Positions 24,787 through 35,764 of a stretch of 64,000 bases of DNA are shown here, one piece after another. The position numbers and the translations under genes are program-made. The notes beneath the pieces are model-generated. The model saw nothing but the letters and a program-made list of their open reading frames with translations. It had not been told where the DNA came from and ran no database searches. The DNA is from Corylus avellana (Eukaryota > Streptophyta > Magnoliopsida > Fagales > Betulaceae), in contig NC_081551.1 of assembly GCF_901000735.1 (NCBI RefSeq), positions 3,310,745 through 3,374,744 on the forward strand. Direction: 5' to 3'. Each line of letters opens with the position of its first letter. The first letter of the stretch is position 1.

Positions 24787-26430
24787 CTAGGACCAGAAAT
24801 GTTAAAGCAAGCTTGTAAATTACATCGGCCGGTATTAGGTTCATCAATTTAATGGGGCAGTGAGTATTAGAATCATACCAGGGGCTTTTCAGGGTACTTT
24901 AGGAGGAATATAATTGATCAATGGGGGGTGGGTGGCTTCTTCAGCTGGCAATTTAAAGAGTATATGTTCGAGTGTGGTTGCTTCTGCTGGTTTTATTGTC
25001 TACTTGCAACCCTGTTGCTTCGTCAGTCCGTATGCTGAATTTGTATGGTGGTTTGGTGTTCAGGGCAGATGGGTATTTGATGATTTGTAGGGTGTGTGTG
25101 AGCATTGCAAGTTAATTGTTACAGGATTTCAATTTAGTGCTAATTGTTTATACCACTGTAAAAGAAAATCAGGTAGTCAAATGGTATAATTTTACCCTTT
25201 TTCAGAGGAATTGTTACAAATATTCTTGGAGAACTTGCTCATAAAAAGCATGTTTTTTTTTTTTTTGATAAGTAAAGAGCATGTTAACGTTTCTAGAAAT
25301 GTATGGATGCCTTGAAAATTAGCTTCTTCAGAATTTGACCTTCTTTTGTGTCCTATTTTATGGGCTTGGCATTCATCTTTTTCACTTCTTGATTTAGTGG
25401 GCTGGATTACTCCTTTATTGAAATATTTTAACCGGAGAACAACTTGTCTACAGAGGGAGTAGAATAGGTAAGAGATCATGCACAAGCAAGATTGCAGAAA
25501 GCATTCATTTGGGCTCCCTTGATTACCCCATCTATTCCCCTATGTGAATGGGGACGCTGAATTTAACTTTGATAAACCTATAAATCTTCACAAAAGAAGT
25601 TTTGAACTCTTTTTGTTTTCTCCCATGGTAGAAAAGTTTTATAAACAAATGTTTTGGATCAAGATAACACCCTCCCTCCCCTAAATACTATTCACTTCCT
25701 TTAAAAAAAAAAAAATTAACGTAAAAACATTATCATTTTTTTATATCACATTACTCAATTTTTATATCAGATCATTTTACTTTTTACTATTATTTAAATA
25801 TAAAAATAATTACAACGTAAAATCATTCTCACTTTTTATATCACATCATTCAATTTTTATATCAGATCTTACTTTTTACTATTATTTAAATATAAAAATA
25901 ATTACAAAACAAAATTTTTTTCAGTTTTCAATACAATTTTTTTACTTTTCTATACCAATCATTACTCTCATTTTTGTTTCACCAAAAAATCAATAGTGTT
26001 TGAGCATGGTGTAGTGTTTACCAAACAATGCCCGAAAGTCGAAACATCAATGACATCAACACCAATAGCCACCTTAAAAAAATAATAATAATCTTAAGTT
26101 AAGCAGGTTTTATTTCAAATTGAATTGAAGTAATTTTTTTAATATAATTCATAAGATTTATATGAGAATAACATTTTTTAAAAATATAAAATTTTCAGTT
26201 TGTTAAATAATTCGATGAACGAAGATGATCGGCTTCATTTGGCAAAATTTTTTTTTTTTTTTTTGTTATTGTTGATCTCAATTTTTTTAAAAAATAACAT
26301 TAAAATATTCTCTTTTTTTTTTTTCACTTTTTATATTACATCATTCACTTTTTATTACTATTAAAAAAAAAAATTACTGCAAAATAAAATCTTTTAATTT
26401 CTACATTTTTTTTATACTAAACTTTATTTT
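24787..26430. other. SCAI 3' flank and AT-rich repeats
   Basis: The likely 3' UTR extends some hundreds of bases past 24786. Between 25690 and 25920 a block of about 115 bases occurs twice in tandem (phrases TTTATATCAGATC and CTATTATTTAAATATAAAAA). It resembles the non-coding repeats at 40805-41060 and 48650-48900 in opposite or same sense. No gene is seen. Confidence 0.55.
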
Positions 26431-26479
26431 TTTTCTTTTCGCATCGACCTACATCAATTTCGGTGTTAAGTAAAAAGCA

Positions 26480-26760
26480 AAGTTAAGAAAAAGCTTTGCC
26501 CAACAAAGAAATTCCTTGTCCAAGTGGTCAAAAACTGCTCATGAACTTCAGCTTAACTGACAAGACGTTAAGAACGAAATGACAACACGCTGCTACTTCC
26601 ATACTATGCCGCCTGAAGGGCCGTTTCCCATTCCAGCTTCCGAAGTGCTTTGGGAGAAGATGCGCGTATCACTCACACGCTATATATACACCCCAACCTC
26701 TAGCCTTTCCCACATTTTGGTTCGTCGAAAAAGAAACAGAGACAGAATCTACGAGAGGTA
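26480..26760 (+). promoter_or_regulatory. Promoter and leader of the H3-derived copy near 26.9 kb
   Basis: A TATA box (CGCTATATATACACC) lies at about 26680, followed by CCCAACCTCTAGCC and a leader ending GAGAG at a GTATGT donor near 26758. The same region (TTCCCATTTCAGCTTCC-like, then AAGATGCGCGTATC) recurs before 40265, 42463 and 43450. Confidence 0.65.
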
Positions 26761-26848
26761 TGTATTGTGAGATTTTACCGGATTTTTCTTGTTTGATGTG
26801 GTTGATTCCCTTTAGACAGAGACAGAATCTCCTGGTGTTTTGTCGCAG

Positions 26849-27021
26849 ATGGAGCGGATGAAGCAAACTGCTCACAAGTCCACTGGAGGAATGATAACAT
26901 TTATACGAGAGCAGAGGAGTTGGATAGAAAAGCACAAACATTGGTACCAAGTTGCTAGGAGCCTTGAAAGATCTTGATGATCTCAAGGAGCTGTGTCGGT
27001 TGAGCTGGTCTTCCTTCTACT
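26849..27021 (+). pseudogene. Broken H3-tail chimera (copy a)
   Basis: After a CGCAG acceptor like that of the true H3.3 leader intron, the frame reads MERMKQTAHKSTGG, matching the first 14 codons of histone H3 with R2E-, T3R/M-type and R8H changes. It then diverges and stops at 26975 after 42 residues. In another frame, 26959-27021 encodes GALKDLDDLKEL and SWSSFY, identical to the C terminus of the ORF at 43537-43791. The copy therefore kept the H3 tail start and the unknown domain's end but lost the middle and the frame. A 42-aa peptide could still be made. Confidence 0.7.
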
Positions 27022-28420
27022 GAGACCAAGTTTCATTTGACAAATTAAGGATCCAAGACGTCTCCCCCCGCCCACGATTTTGTGTCTTTTTCTACTTATT
27101 CTGCGTCTTTTGGTGTACATGCAGTAATTGTTGGGGACCCTGTCTTTTGTATGAAATGAAACACTTTCGATTGTCGATAAACATTTTCCCTGCCCTTTTT
27201 GACTTCTTTATCTTGTGTATTGTCTTTATTAGATTTTTGACTCCATGTTCCGCACACCCATCTGGATATATATATATATTTGTGAGTTGGATATATCATA
27301 TATGGTTACCTTAAAATATGGTTTTGCTCTAGCCATCCCTGAACAAGATCGAGCTTTCTTTCTTTGGCTTGTTTTTCATAAAGCACTTTCCACTGGTGAC
27401 CCATTGTTGGGTTGGGGCTATAATATAATGGTGATACTTGTTGCTCCTTTTGCTGTGATTGTGTTGACACTGTTCGTAGGCATATTTTCTTTCGTTGGGG
27501 CTTTGGACCCTGGGATTGCAGGCTAATAATTAAGCAATATTGATTACATTCAATCAAAATAGCTGGGTTTCATCTCATATTTTTCCAAAAAAGTTCAAAA
27601 ATATTTTTAAAATTTTTCACTACTTTTTAAGCTCCTTAATGTAATTCCAAACAAACCTTTAGTGCTCATCTGTGGAAGAGTATGATTCGGGCGGAACCTG
27701 AGTTTTAGTGCAGCTGTATATCTTCTTTAGTTGCTGAGAAATGCTAAGCTGCTTCCTGGCGTTTCTAGCTGATTGTTAAGAGGGCAATGGAATTTCATTC
27801 ATTAAAGAAGACTGTTCATGAGGCTATGTTCCTCTTCAGTGGCCTAGCCTTCCACAACTATATATAGCAGTAGTTCGAGATCTACTTGGTACTTATTTTG
27901 GATCTACAATGTGGGTTTGTTCCCTCAAGTAACATTGAATCCCAGAATCAAAGGATTTTTTTTTTATGACAATCCCAGAGTTTGGGGCTTGTTTGAGAAC
28001 TACATTTTTCCCAACTCAACTCAACTCAACTCCCTTTTCTGAATTAATATTTGAGTGATGTTTGAACCCAACTTAACGCTTTCCATTTCTAGGCCGTTTT
28101 TAGTGGGCCGATCATTTTGGCCCATTGTGAGAGGATGGGGTATTTTTTCCCCCACCTTACAATGCACTCGCAGTTACCCGCGTGGTGCATATAAAAAATA
28201 GTAGTTCTATTTAGTAATATGTTTTTGGTATATAATTGAAATGATTTAATAATAAAAATTAATTTTTAATCTTTTTAAAAATATTGATTTTCATTATCAT
28301 ATCATTACCTTATATAATAATTGTATAATAATATAATAAATAATATTACGTTATAAAAATGCAAGTATGTTGTACCACCAACTTATTTTATCGTGGCCTT
28401 TCATGGTGTAATTCATTTCA
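26955..28420. repeat. Segmental duplicate of 43728-45060
   Basis: High similarity in the same order: end of the unknown-domain ORF, 3' region (GATCCAAGACGTCT), LINE zf-RVT remnant, CCTAGCCTTCCACAACTATA, CAATGTGGGTTTGTTCCCTC and GGGCCGATCATTT. Small indels separate the copies. The 3' end of this block (GGGCCGATCATTTTGGCCCA) also appears after 32520 and, diverged, after 48530. Confidence 0.88.
27302..27535 (+). pseudogene. LINE reverse-transcriptase zinc-binding (zf-RVT) remnant
   Basis: The frame AIPEQDRAFFLWLVFHKALS followed by TGDPLLGWGY matches the C-terminal zf-RVT region of plant non-LTR retrotransposon ORF2 proteins. The cysteine/histidine part has shifted frame in this copy. It is isolated, with no RT domain nearby. 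The paralogue is at 44028-44267. Confidence 0.6.
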
Positions 28421-29149
28421 TGTTGTAAATCAAATTATGTACGGGATATCATACCTAATTCACTCTTAAGAGATCAATTTTAATTAAAAAAGATACTTTA
28501 AAAGTGAATTTAGTATTACGTTAACCACGTATGCTTGAAGAATACTAAAAGAAAGCAAAACAACATTTCTCAAAATATTTAAATGTTTCGTAATTAATTT
28601 GCATTTTTTTTTTTTACATTAACACCTATTTATAGATCATATAATTTTCACACGTATTTAAAAATTACACGTGACTCTAATGATAGAGGTCACATATTTT
28701 GTTAATTTTACTAAAGATAGTGAATTTAATTTAAAAAAAAAAAAAAAAAAACACGTGTCCCAAATTAAATGTCATGTTAACTTCCGTGCAACGATACACA
28801 AACTTCATAATCGAAACAGGATCATTTCCAGTTTATTTGAATCGGAGAAGATCTTAATTCTTTATAATCACTTTGTAGCAAATTTTTGCTTTAATTACTA
28901 TAGAACCAAAATAACATACAGAACGAGAAAAAGTTCGAGAGAAAATATGGGCCAAATATTAAAACCAAGCGTCGACAAAAGATGTCATAGCAAGGATATC
29001 GAGAGCCCAAACTCCAAATTGTATTTGTGATGTTTCAATGGAGCGTTTAACTTCATCTATCTGATGGTTGATGGAACTTTCTTAAGTTCTATTTTTTGTT
29101 TGATTTGAATGAGAAGTCCTGATAATTATTTTCAAAAAAAAAAAAAAAA
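28421..29149. other. Upstream region of an H3.3-type promoter copy
   Basis: 28610-28800 resembles 50760-50945 (TCTAATGATAGAGGTCACAT; TTAACTTCCGTGCAACGA), the far-upstream region of the true H3.3 gene. No coding sequence is seen. A poly-A tract lies near 28735 and another near 29137. Confidence 0.6.
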
Positions 29150-29330
29150 AAAAAAACTTTAGCCAACAGAAATCTAAGATTTAGGCGTCACCACCCAAAA
29201 CCTCATCCTCGCCGTCCACTTCAGTCGTGAAAACAAAACTCATCCGCCGTCTGATCTCTTACAAAGAAAACACACAGATAGTGAATTATATTCGTCTGAT
29301 CCCGACTCCACGCTACATATATAACTCAAC
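29150..29330 (+). promoter_or_regulatory. H3.3-type promoter copy (d), cut by a gap
   Basis: Matches the promoters at 45195-45380 and 51011-51215: CCAACAGAAATCTAAGATT, GGCGTCACCACCC, GCCGTCCACTTCAGTCG, CACACAGATAGTG. The CCAAT box reads CCAAC, and the TATA region is altered to CTACATATATAA. The octamer GATCCGCG is absent. The sequence runs into Ns and then an LTR. Confidence 0.75.
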
Positions 29331-29371
29331 NNNNNNNNNNNNNNNNNNNNNNNNNNNNNNNNNNNNNNNNN
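29331..29371. other. Assembly gap (41 N)
   Basis: The gap hides the start of the left LTR. About 140 bases of a 200-base LTR are missing, so the gap length is not to scale or the LTR is truncated. Confidence 0.99.
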
Positions 29372-29480
29372 CTTATGTGTTTATGCTTCTGCTCTCTTCT
29401 GCTTATCTCTTCTCTCCATTATTCTAATATGGTATCAAAGCCATTTTCATATAGCCTCCAATAAATGTCTTTGACGTTTT

Positions 29481-29687
29481 TCGGCGCTCTTTTCGGTGAC
29501 CTCCCAACTCCGGTCGTCAGCGCGTTGTCAAGCGGTTTTTCGCTCACAATTCGGCGCTCCCTCTGGCTACCTCCCAAATCAGGTCGTCGGCGCGCCGCCA
29601 AGCGGTTTTCAGCTCACATTCCGACGCTCCTTCTGGCAGCCTCCCCAATCAGGTCGTTGGCGCGCTGCCAAGCGGTTTTTTGCTCAA
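29481..29687 (+). repeat. Three tandem 69-bp units after the primer site
   Basis: Each unit begins CGGCGCTC or CCGACGCTC and contains CCAAGCGGTTTT-like sequence and GGTCGTCGGCGCG-like sequence. The period of 69 is a multiple of three, so an ORF (29465-29707) stays open through all three. The encoded peptide resembles nothing known to me. Confidence 0.75.
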
Positions 29688-30235
29688 AATCTCTTCCACT
29701 CCTTTAGATCTACAGACCCTCCGAGCTCCTCCAATCTCCTCTTGCAGTTTCTGCTCGAGCCAATCGCGCCGCCACCGTGACCCCTCTCGCCTAAATAACC
29801 ACAAAAAATGGTGTCTCGGCCCCAGATTGGTAGATCTGTGCAATTTCAGCCCATTTCGGCATTGCACGCGCCTCCCACAGAAATTGCCTCTGCCAGCCAC
29901 TAACCACAAGCGCCGCCTCTACCCTTGCTTGAGCAACACGCTCCACTGCTGACGATAGATCAGACGCCTCCAAGTCCAGATTCGAAAATATCTAGAGCGT
30001 CCAAGCTTCCATGTGCCGCCACGTGCACCCAGAAGGTTTTGCCCGTCAATCAACTCGCCTCCATGCACGGCTGCCGCTCCGCCACGTGCCTCCACCTATG
30101 TCGGATCATCGTGGCTTTCACTCGATTCGGTAGATTCGTTGCCGATTATCTTAAATCCGTCGAGATCACTGCCATTGGAGCCCGTACGTGCTGCCACGCT
30201 CCGACCAACAGGTCTGTGCGTGGGCCACACTCGCC

Positions 30236-30255
30236 NNNNNNNNNNNNNNNNNNNN
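30236..30255. other. Assembly gap (20 N) with duplicated flanks
   Basis: TGGGCCACACTCGCC is present immediately on both sides of the Ns, suggesting an unresolved overlap or short tandem repeat. A second 20-N gap at 30461-30480 precedes an AT microsatellite. Confidence 0.95.
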
Positions 30256-30480
30256 TGGGCCACACTCGCCCACGCCCTTCACGCGCTAGGAACTCTATTG
30301 GCGCATGAGATGCACAGGCGGCGAGTAGCCGCTAGCCTCTGGCGCGTGCACCACACGCGCTAGGCGCTTCTCTTCCCCTTATCCGCTACCACGTGTCCTC
30401 CTAAGAGCCCACCATGTCAGCCCTAGTCTCTCTGCCATGTGTCAGCTCCAGAAAATATACNNNNNNNNNNNNNNNNNNNN

Positions 30481-30517
<37 letters not shown>

Positions 30518-30529
30518 TTTTTTTCAACC

Positions 30530-31260
30530 CGATCCAACGGGTTCGAACCGAATCATCTAGTTCGAGTCAGACCTTTCTCAATCGGTCCATGGGTTTTTGG
30601 GCTTTTTGGCCCAATTCAATCCGGCCCACTCTTCAACCCGACCCACCAAGTCTCAAATCCAGTTTGGCCCACTGGGTTTCCGCATCCGACTCGATCCACA
30701 ACCGGTTCCAACCGGGTCATTGGGCTCAAATCGGATCTCCCCAACCTGGTCCAATACCGATTCCTAAACCAAGTCACCGAGTCAAGCTCTCCAAACTGGT
30801 TCAAATTTGTCAACTCGATTCATCGGGTTTGACCCGGTTCTTATAATTTCGAGTCAGACCATATATTGGTCCATGGGTTTTGGCCAATGGTTCGAACCGA
30901 ATCATCTAGTTCGAGTAAGACCTTTCTCAATCGGTCCATGGGTTTTTGGGCTTTTTGGCCCAATTCAATCCGGCCCACTCTTCAACCCGACCCACCAAGT
31001 CTCAAATCCAGNNNNNNNNNNNNNNNNNNNNNNNNNNNNNNNNNNNNNNNNNNNNNNNNNNNNNNNNNNNNNNNNNNNNNNNNNNNNNNNNNNNNNNNNN
31101 NNNNNNNNNNNNNNNNNNNNNNNNNNNNNNNNNNNNNNNNNNNNNNNNNNNNNNNNNNNAACTGGTTCAAATTTGTCAACTCGATTCATCGGGTTTGACT
31201 CGGTTCTTATAATTTCGGGTCAGACCATATATTGGTCCATGGGTTTTGGCCTAAAATGTT
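30530..31260. repeat. ~350-366-bp direct duplication in the LTR element
   Basis: TTCGAACCGAATCATCTAG recurs at 30542 and 30891, followed by near-identical sequence to 31011. After a 148-N gap (31012-31159), the tail at 31160-31240 matches 30794-30875. The sequence is rich in CCCGACCC/GGGTTT-type phrases. Confidence 0.85.
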
Positions 31261-31949
31261 GGCCAAATTAAACCGGCCCAATAGACTCAAGTCTCATCCA
31301 AGCTCAAGCCCAAATTTTGGAATCCAACCCAATGGATCTAAGGCTTCAGCCCAACCAGCAGCCACCTTCAGCCACCAGCTGCTGCTACTAGCCACCATCC
31401 ACCGCCAATGGCTGCCAAACTCCGGCCACCTCTAGTGCTTTTTCGGCGGACCTCCAAGAAAAATATATATTTTTCTCTTCTTTTTCTCAAACTCAATTGC
31501 TTGAGTTTTAGAGGGTATATTTGGAGTATTTGAGAAATCACCCAGATCCAGGATTTTCAACCTAACCGGTTAGAACCGGGTTCTACCACCTTATGCTCTG
31601 CCGCCAGTTGCCGTCCTCCGCCTCCAGCGGCCCAACTCCGGCGACTTTTTTGGTGACAAAAAAAAAATCATGTATTTTTTTTTTAATGTATTTATTTACC
31701 AGTATTTTGCCCAACCTCAATATATAAATACATTGAGTTTGAGGGGGGATGTTAGTGTATATGGGACTTTAGTCCCACATTGCTTAGGTGAGGGAGCCTT
31801 ACTCCCTCTAGCCTCCTATATGAGGAGGCCTCTTGTAACCATTTCTCTACACCTCTCCACACTCTTATACTACATCAATACAATGTAGTCTTTTGTGTGT
31901 TTATGCTTCTGCTCTCTTCCGCTCATCTCTTCTCTCCATTATTCTAACA

Positions 31950-32169
31950 GAGAAGATTAGCTTGATGTTAGAGCCTAGAGGCCACCTTTATGGAGGGCTA
32001 CCGTGCTGGGTTTGACAAGTTCAAGAGGATCCTTAAAGAGAATCACCCAGAGATTGATGTCTCCAATTTTGAGGTACATGACTTTCCCATGCCGCCCGAA
32101 GCCTTGAAATATCTTCCGTCTGCAAACCAAGTTTCATGTGACTCGCCGGCCATCTCCCCCCAGCCATGA
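31950..32169 (+). pseudogene. Truncated unknown-domain copy (d)
   Basis: Directly after the right LTR, the sequence aligns with exon 2 of the chimera at 47481-47756. A 5-base insertion (repeat of TAGAG near 31976) breaks the frame. From the ATG at 31990 a 59-aa frame remains: MEGYRAGFDKFKRILKENHP, then EIDVSNFEVHDFPMPPEAL, then a tail ending SPAISPQP. The first part of exon 2, the tail intron and the H3 tail exon are absent. The promoter lies 2.6 kb upstream, beyond the LTR element. Confidence 0.78.
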
Positions 32170-32639
32170 TTTTGTTCTTCTGTACTTATTTTGCGTCTTT
32201 TGTATGAAATGAAACACTTTCCTGCCCATTTCTGAGTTCTTTACTTGTATGATATTTTATTAGATTTTTTACTCCCACATATGCTAATGTGTAATTATGG
32301 GTTTAAAACCATATTTTGTCGGCGGTTTGAGTTAGATGTTAATTTGTTTAGGGCAAAGTCCAAAAGTTGTTCTTGGTGTTTTGAAGAGCATGTATGTTGC
32401 CAAAAAAATTCATTCGGTTCTTGGTGGGAGATGGTTATGGGCCCAATAAAAAAACTTTGAGCCTAAAAAAAGGCCATGCAAAAGGTTATGAGCTAGCCGT
32501 GAAGGACCAACTCGTGGCCATTTGTAGTGGGCCGATCATTTTGGCCCATGGTAAGCGGATGGGAGGCCTTAATTTCCCCACTTTACATTGCACCCGTGGT
32601 TAATTGTCTGATGCTTATTAAGAGTAATTCTACTCTGGA
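32170..32639. repeat. 3' flank shared with the chimera at 47.3-47.8 kb
   Basis: Matches 47757-48620 in parts: GTGTAATTATGGGTTTAAAA, TTGTTCTTGGTGTTTTG, TTCGGTTCTTGGTGGGAGAT, then GGGCCGATCATTTTGGCCCA. No gene of its own. Confidence 0.8.
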
Positions 32640-32858
32640 CCCGCTCGGGACTTGACCGGTGGGGTCCCATGCGGGTCCTAATCATGTCCCAGGCAAGTCC
32701 CGGTGCAGTCTCTGGCTGGTCCCGGTCATGTCCCGGGCAGGTCTTGGTCATGTCCCGGACGGGTCCCAGGTATATCTCAAGCGGGTCCTGATCAATTCTA
32801 GGGTGGATCCAGGTCAAGTCCCGAGCGGGTTTCAGCGGGGTCCCGAGACCTACCCATA
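32640..32858. repeat. Degenerate GTCCCGG-rich short tandem repeat
   Basis: Variants of a ~20-base unit such as GGTCATGTCCCGGGCAGGTC repeat about ten times with substitutions. It is GC-rich against AT-rich surroundings. Confidence 0.75.
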
Positions 32859-33105
32859 AATTTAGAGTTTAATATGATTTAATCAAAATATATATATATA
32901 TATAAATTGTGATTTTCCGTACGCGCTAAACAGCGTAAATTGTTTTTCAGGAAATTATTTTCTATTAAAAATATTTTTCGACAAAAACAATTTTTCGGAG
33001 CCTAAATAATATTTTTCATCGTAAAAACGTAATGTGCTTGAATATTATTTTCTTCCTTTGTGTCTTATTTTCAACGGCTCTGGTCCCAAAGAATAAGATC
33101 CCTAA

Positions 33106-33357
33106 GGGCTTGTTTGAGATTGCATTTCATGGGCTTAAAAGTGTTTTTAACACTAAAAAAATCCGTTTGAAAAAAAAAAAAAAAAAAAAAAAAAAGAGCT
33201 TTTGGTAAAAAAATTAAAAGCGCTTTTAATGGTCCAAAAAACCTAAAAATTGCAAAAAATTACTTTTGGCAAAAGCTTAAAAATGAAGCTTTTGCCCAAA
33301 AACTTTTTTTAACTTAAAAACTTTATTTCTCAAACGCAATCCCGAACAGACTCTAAA
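33106..33357. mobile_element. MITE, dispersed family copy
   Basis: Starts GGGCTTGTTTGAGATTGCAT and ends CTCAAACGCAATCCCGAACA, an inverted pair. The interior AAAAGCGCTTTTAATGGTCC is shared with 14636-14873 and 16055-16268. A long poly-A run lies near 33172. Confidence 0.78.
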
Positions 33358-33507
33358 TAGTATTTTTCATCATAAGTCTATGAGATAAGGTGGGATCTCA
33401 AAAAATATCTATGATTCCAAAATAATAAAATTGTAAGCCACATTAAATAATATTTTTCATCGTAAAAAGGCATCCTAAGGTCTCAAAACATAATGTGCTT
33501 CTTAGGG

Positions 33508-33722
33508 CTTCCTTGGGTTTGTATTTGATGAGTTTAAAAGTACTTTTAACACAAAAAATTTGTTTGAAGAACAAAAATGTTTGTTTGGTAAAAAAAATTA
33601 GAAGCGCTTTTAAGAGTCCAAAAAGCTTAAAAATGACCAAAACGTACTTTTGACAAAAGCTTAAAATAAAGCTTTTACCCAAAAGATCTATTTCTCAAAT
33701 GCAATATCAAACAAGGTCTTAT
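33508..33722. mobile_element. MITE, dispersed family copy
   Basis: GGGCTTCCTTGGGTTTGTAT at the left and CTCAAATGCAATATCAAACA at the right. The interior is the same as in the 33106 copy but diverged. The two copies lie in tandem 150 bp apart. Confidence 0.72.
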
Positions 33723-34920
33723 TTTCAACTGCTTGTGGTCTAAAAAATGAAAGATCCATAAATAGTTTTTTTTTTTTTTCATTAGTATTTTTTTTCATCG
33801 TTAAGTCTATGACGTAAGGTGTTGGCTTTGTCACCATGTTGTTCTGGTCTCTTAAAATGAAGATTCCTAAGATTGTTTTTTATTTAAAATAAATAATAAT
33901 AATAACTAATATCTATTAAAGCAGAAGAAGGTTACAAGATAGACACATAAAGAAGAAAAAAGTTACAAGACAAACACATAAAGCTAACAAGCTTAGACAG
34001 ATTAATCCAATCCAAACAAACTACAAACTCCTCAAAGCAGGCGAAGATGGAAGTCATCTGCGAATACAGTTCGAGAAAACTCTTGTCGTGGCGCAATTTG
34101 ATGGATACTACCATCGGGAATACGAATAGACCCAAACAAGCATCTAAACAGGCTTTTGAAAAAGCTATGGTGATTTAGATGCACAGTAAGAGCGGAAAAA
34201 AGGTTTCCAAAAAAAAACCAAAAATAAAAAGAAAAAAAAAAATCATTTCACTTATGAAGAGACTGAAGCATAACCGAATTGGATTAATCGGAAAGCAACA
34301 AAACAACGTTTTAGAATATAAACACAACAACGTTACATAACAAAAATACAAAATAAAAAATAGAGTTAAATGCCTAAAAAATAGCAACGTCGGAGTAGTC
34401 GGAGACGAAAGGGGCCACAATCCGATGGGGGAACCAGAAGACCAGCGTAGGTGGTAGGTGGTGGATGGAGGTGGAGCGGCTTGAAAAAGCCCTCACTCGC
34501 CTGTGCGTGTTGAACATACAGAGGTGCGTGGTGGCGAGATGGGGGAGACGCTGGTGGCAGACGATGGCGGAGACGGCCAGGAACCTAGTGGAGTGGCTTG
34601 TGAGCATCCGAGACTTCCTGAAATCAAGAGAACAAAATTTGAAAAAAGCATATCCAAAAATTTCAAGAAGAGTGCGAAACCCAGACTTGGAGCAGCTAAC
34701 AATGGTAGTGGTCGGAAGTTTTGCGGTGGAGGATGGGGCGTTGCTATTTTTGGGCAGAGATAAAACGCCTAAAGCGTTAGATAAGGCGTTCGAGGAGGCA
34801 GGAAGTGTCTCCAAAGAGACGTTTGTGGCCTCTGAAGAGGCAAGAAAAGGAGGGGAGGGAGGAAAAGGGAAATAGAGGGAAAATAGGGGAGGAGGAAACC
34901 AGCGGCTTCCTCCTCCAAGG
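33723..34920. other. No supported gene
   Basis: An ORF of 136 codons at 34465-34875 (plus) and an overlapping antisense ORF of 146 codons exist in a locally GC-richer segment next to the hAT insertion. Neither shows a recognisable domain. Both could be remnants of captured genic sequence. Confidence 0.45.
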
Positions 34921-34984
34921 CTACCGAGCAGGGCCGGCTCAATGTATTTTGGTGCCTTAAGCGAAACTTTGAAATTGGGCCTTA

Positions 34985-35764
34985 TTTTTTATTTTATTTT
35001 ATTTTTATTAAAAATCATTCTTCTCGCTTTTTGAGATGCAAAATTACTGATTAAGTTTTTATATTCAAGATTTTCTAACATCTTTTTCAATTGATAATAT
35101 GGCTAATCCATTTAATCTCTCTTGTGACATTGTTGATCCTAGGTAGGATTTTATCAATTTTTATTTTGAAAAATTTCTTTCTGCACAAGCAACTGTAACA
35201 TGTATTGTTAATAAAATTTTATAAGCGATACATGCATTTGAAAAATAAAGTCTTTTTATATATTTTAATATGTCAATTGGAGCACTTTCTTCTATTTGTA
35301 AAATTTCTTGTAAAACTTTTAGTTCTGAAAATAAATCTAAACCATCATGATCATGTTTTAGGAAACCTTATAGATTAAGACATTTATTTTGCAAACCATC
35401 ATATCATCTAGTGATTTTAATTTCTTAAAATTAAATAAAAAAACAAAAATATTTTCGTATATTTCAAATTATTTAAACCTACTTTGAATTGAAGAAATAG
35501 CTTGATCTACTATACATAAGAAGTTATCAATTCTAAAATATTCTTCAGCAGATTGTGTTGTCTTGTCATTAGCATTCTCATCAATATTTTGATGAATTTC
35601 TTGTTCATTTATGAGTTTTTCACCTAAATTATCCTCAATATTTTGTTTATTACTAATAACAAATTTATTTAGAGCTCCTCTTTGAGATTCAATGAATTTG
35701 TCTACTTTTCTTTTCTTTTTCTTTTTAGTTTTTCATATCCAGATGCATATTTTCTAGTAGACAT
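34985..35764 (-). pseudogene. hAT transposase remnant: N terminus joined to dimerisation domain
   Basis: The frame opens at 35764 and shows the MSTRKY...KFIESQRGALNKFV start known from ZMYM1-like plant transposases. After about 100 residues it passes into the C-terminal region (QAISSIQSRF, LQEILQIEESAPI, LTIHVTVACAERNFSK). Stop codons follow FSK and later positions. The DDE core between these parts has been deleted. Confidence 0.8.

Larger units (their letters stand above)
29372..31949 (+). mobile_element. Non-autonomous LTR retrotransposon inserted in an H3-derived copy
   Basis: The right LTR is 31750-31949 (TGTTAGTGTATATGGGAC to ATTATTCTAACA, 200 bp), preceded by the purine tract TTTGAGGGGGGA. 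The left LTR survives only as its last 58 bases (29372-29429), followed directly by the primer site TGGTATCAAAGCC, typical of copia-type elements. The 2.3-kb interior has no gag, RT or integrase. It holds three in-frame 69-bp repeats and GC-rich sequence, an AT microsatellite, a ~350-bp direct duplication and gaps. It is best described as a TRIM/LARD-like element. It separates an H3.3-type promoter from the remains of its coding region, and the H3 tail exon is gone. Confidence 0.85.

Noticed and set aside
29465..30363. Several overlapping ORFs in the GC-rich interior of the LTR element
   Set aside because: No gag, protease, RT or integrase similarity. They run through tandem repeats and gaps.
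34374..34875. Opposed ORFs of 136 and 146 codons beside the hAT element
   Set aside because: No recognisable domain in either. Overlapping opposite frames in a GC-richer stretch suggest chance; a captured gene piece cannot be excluded.
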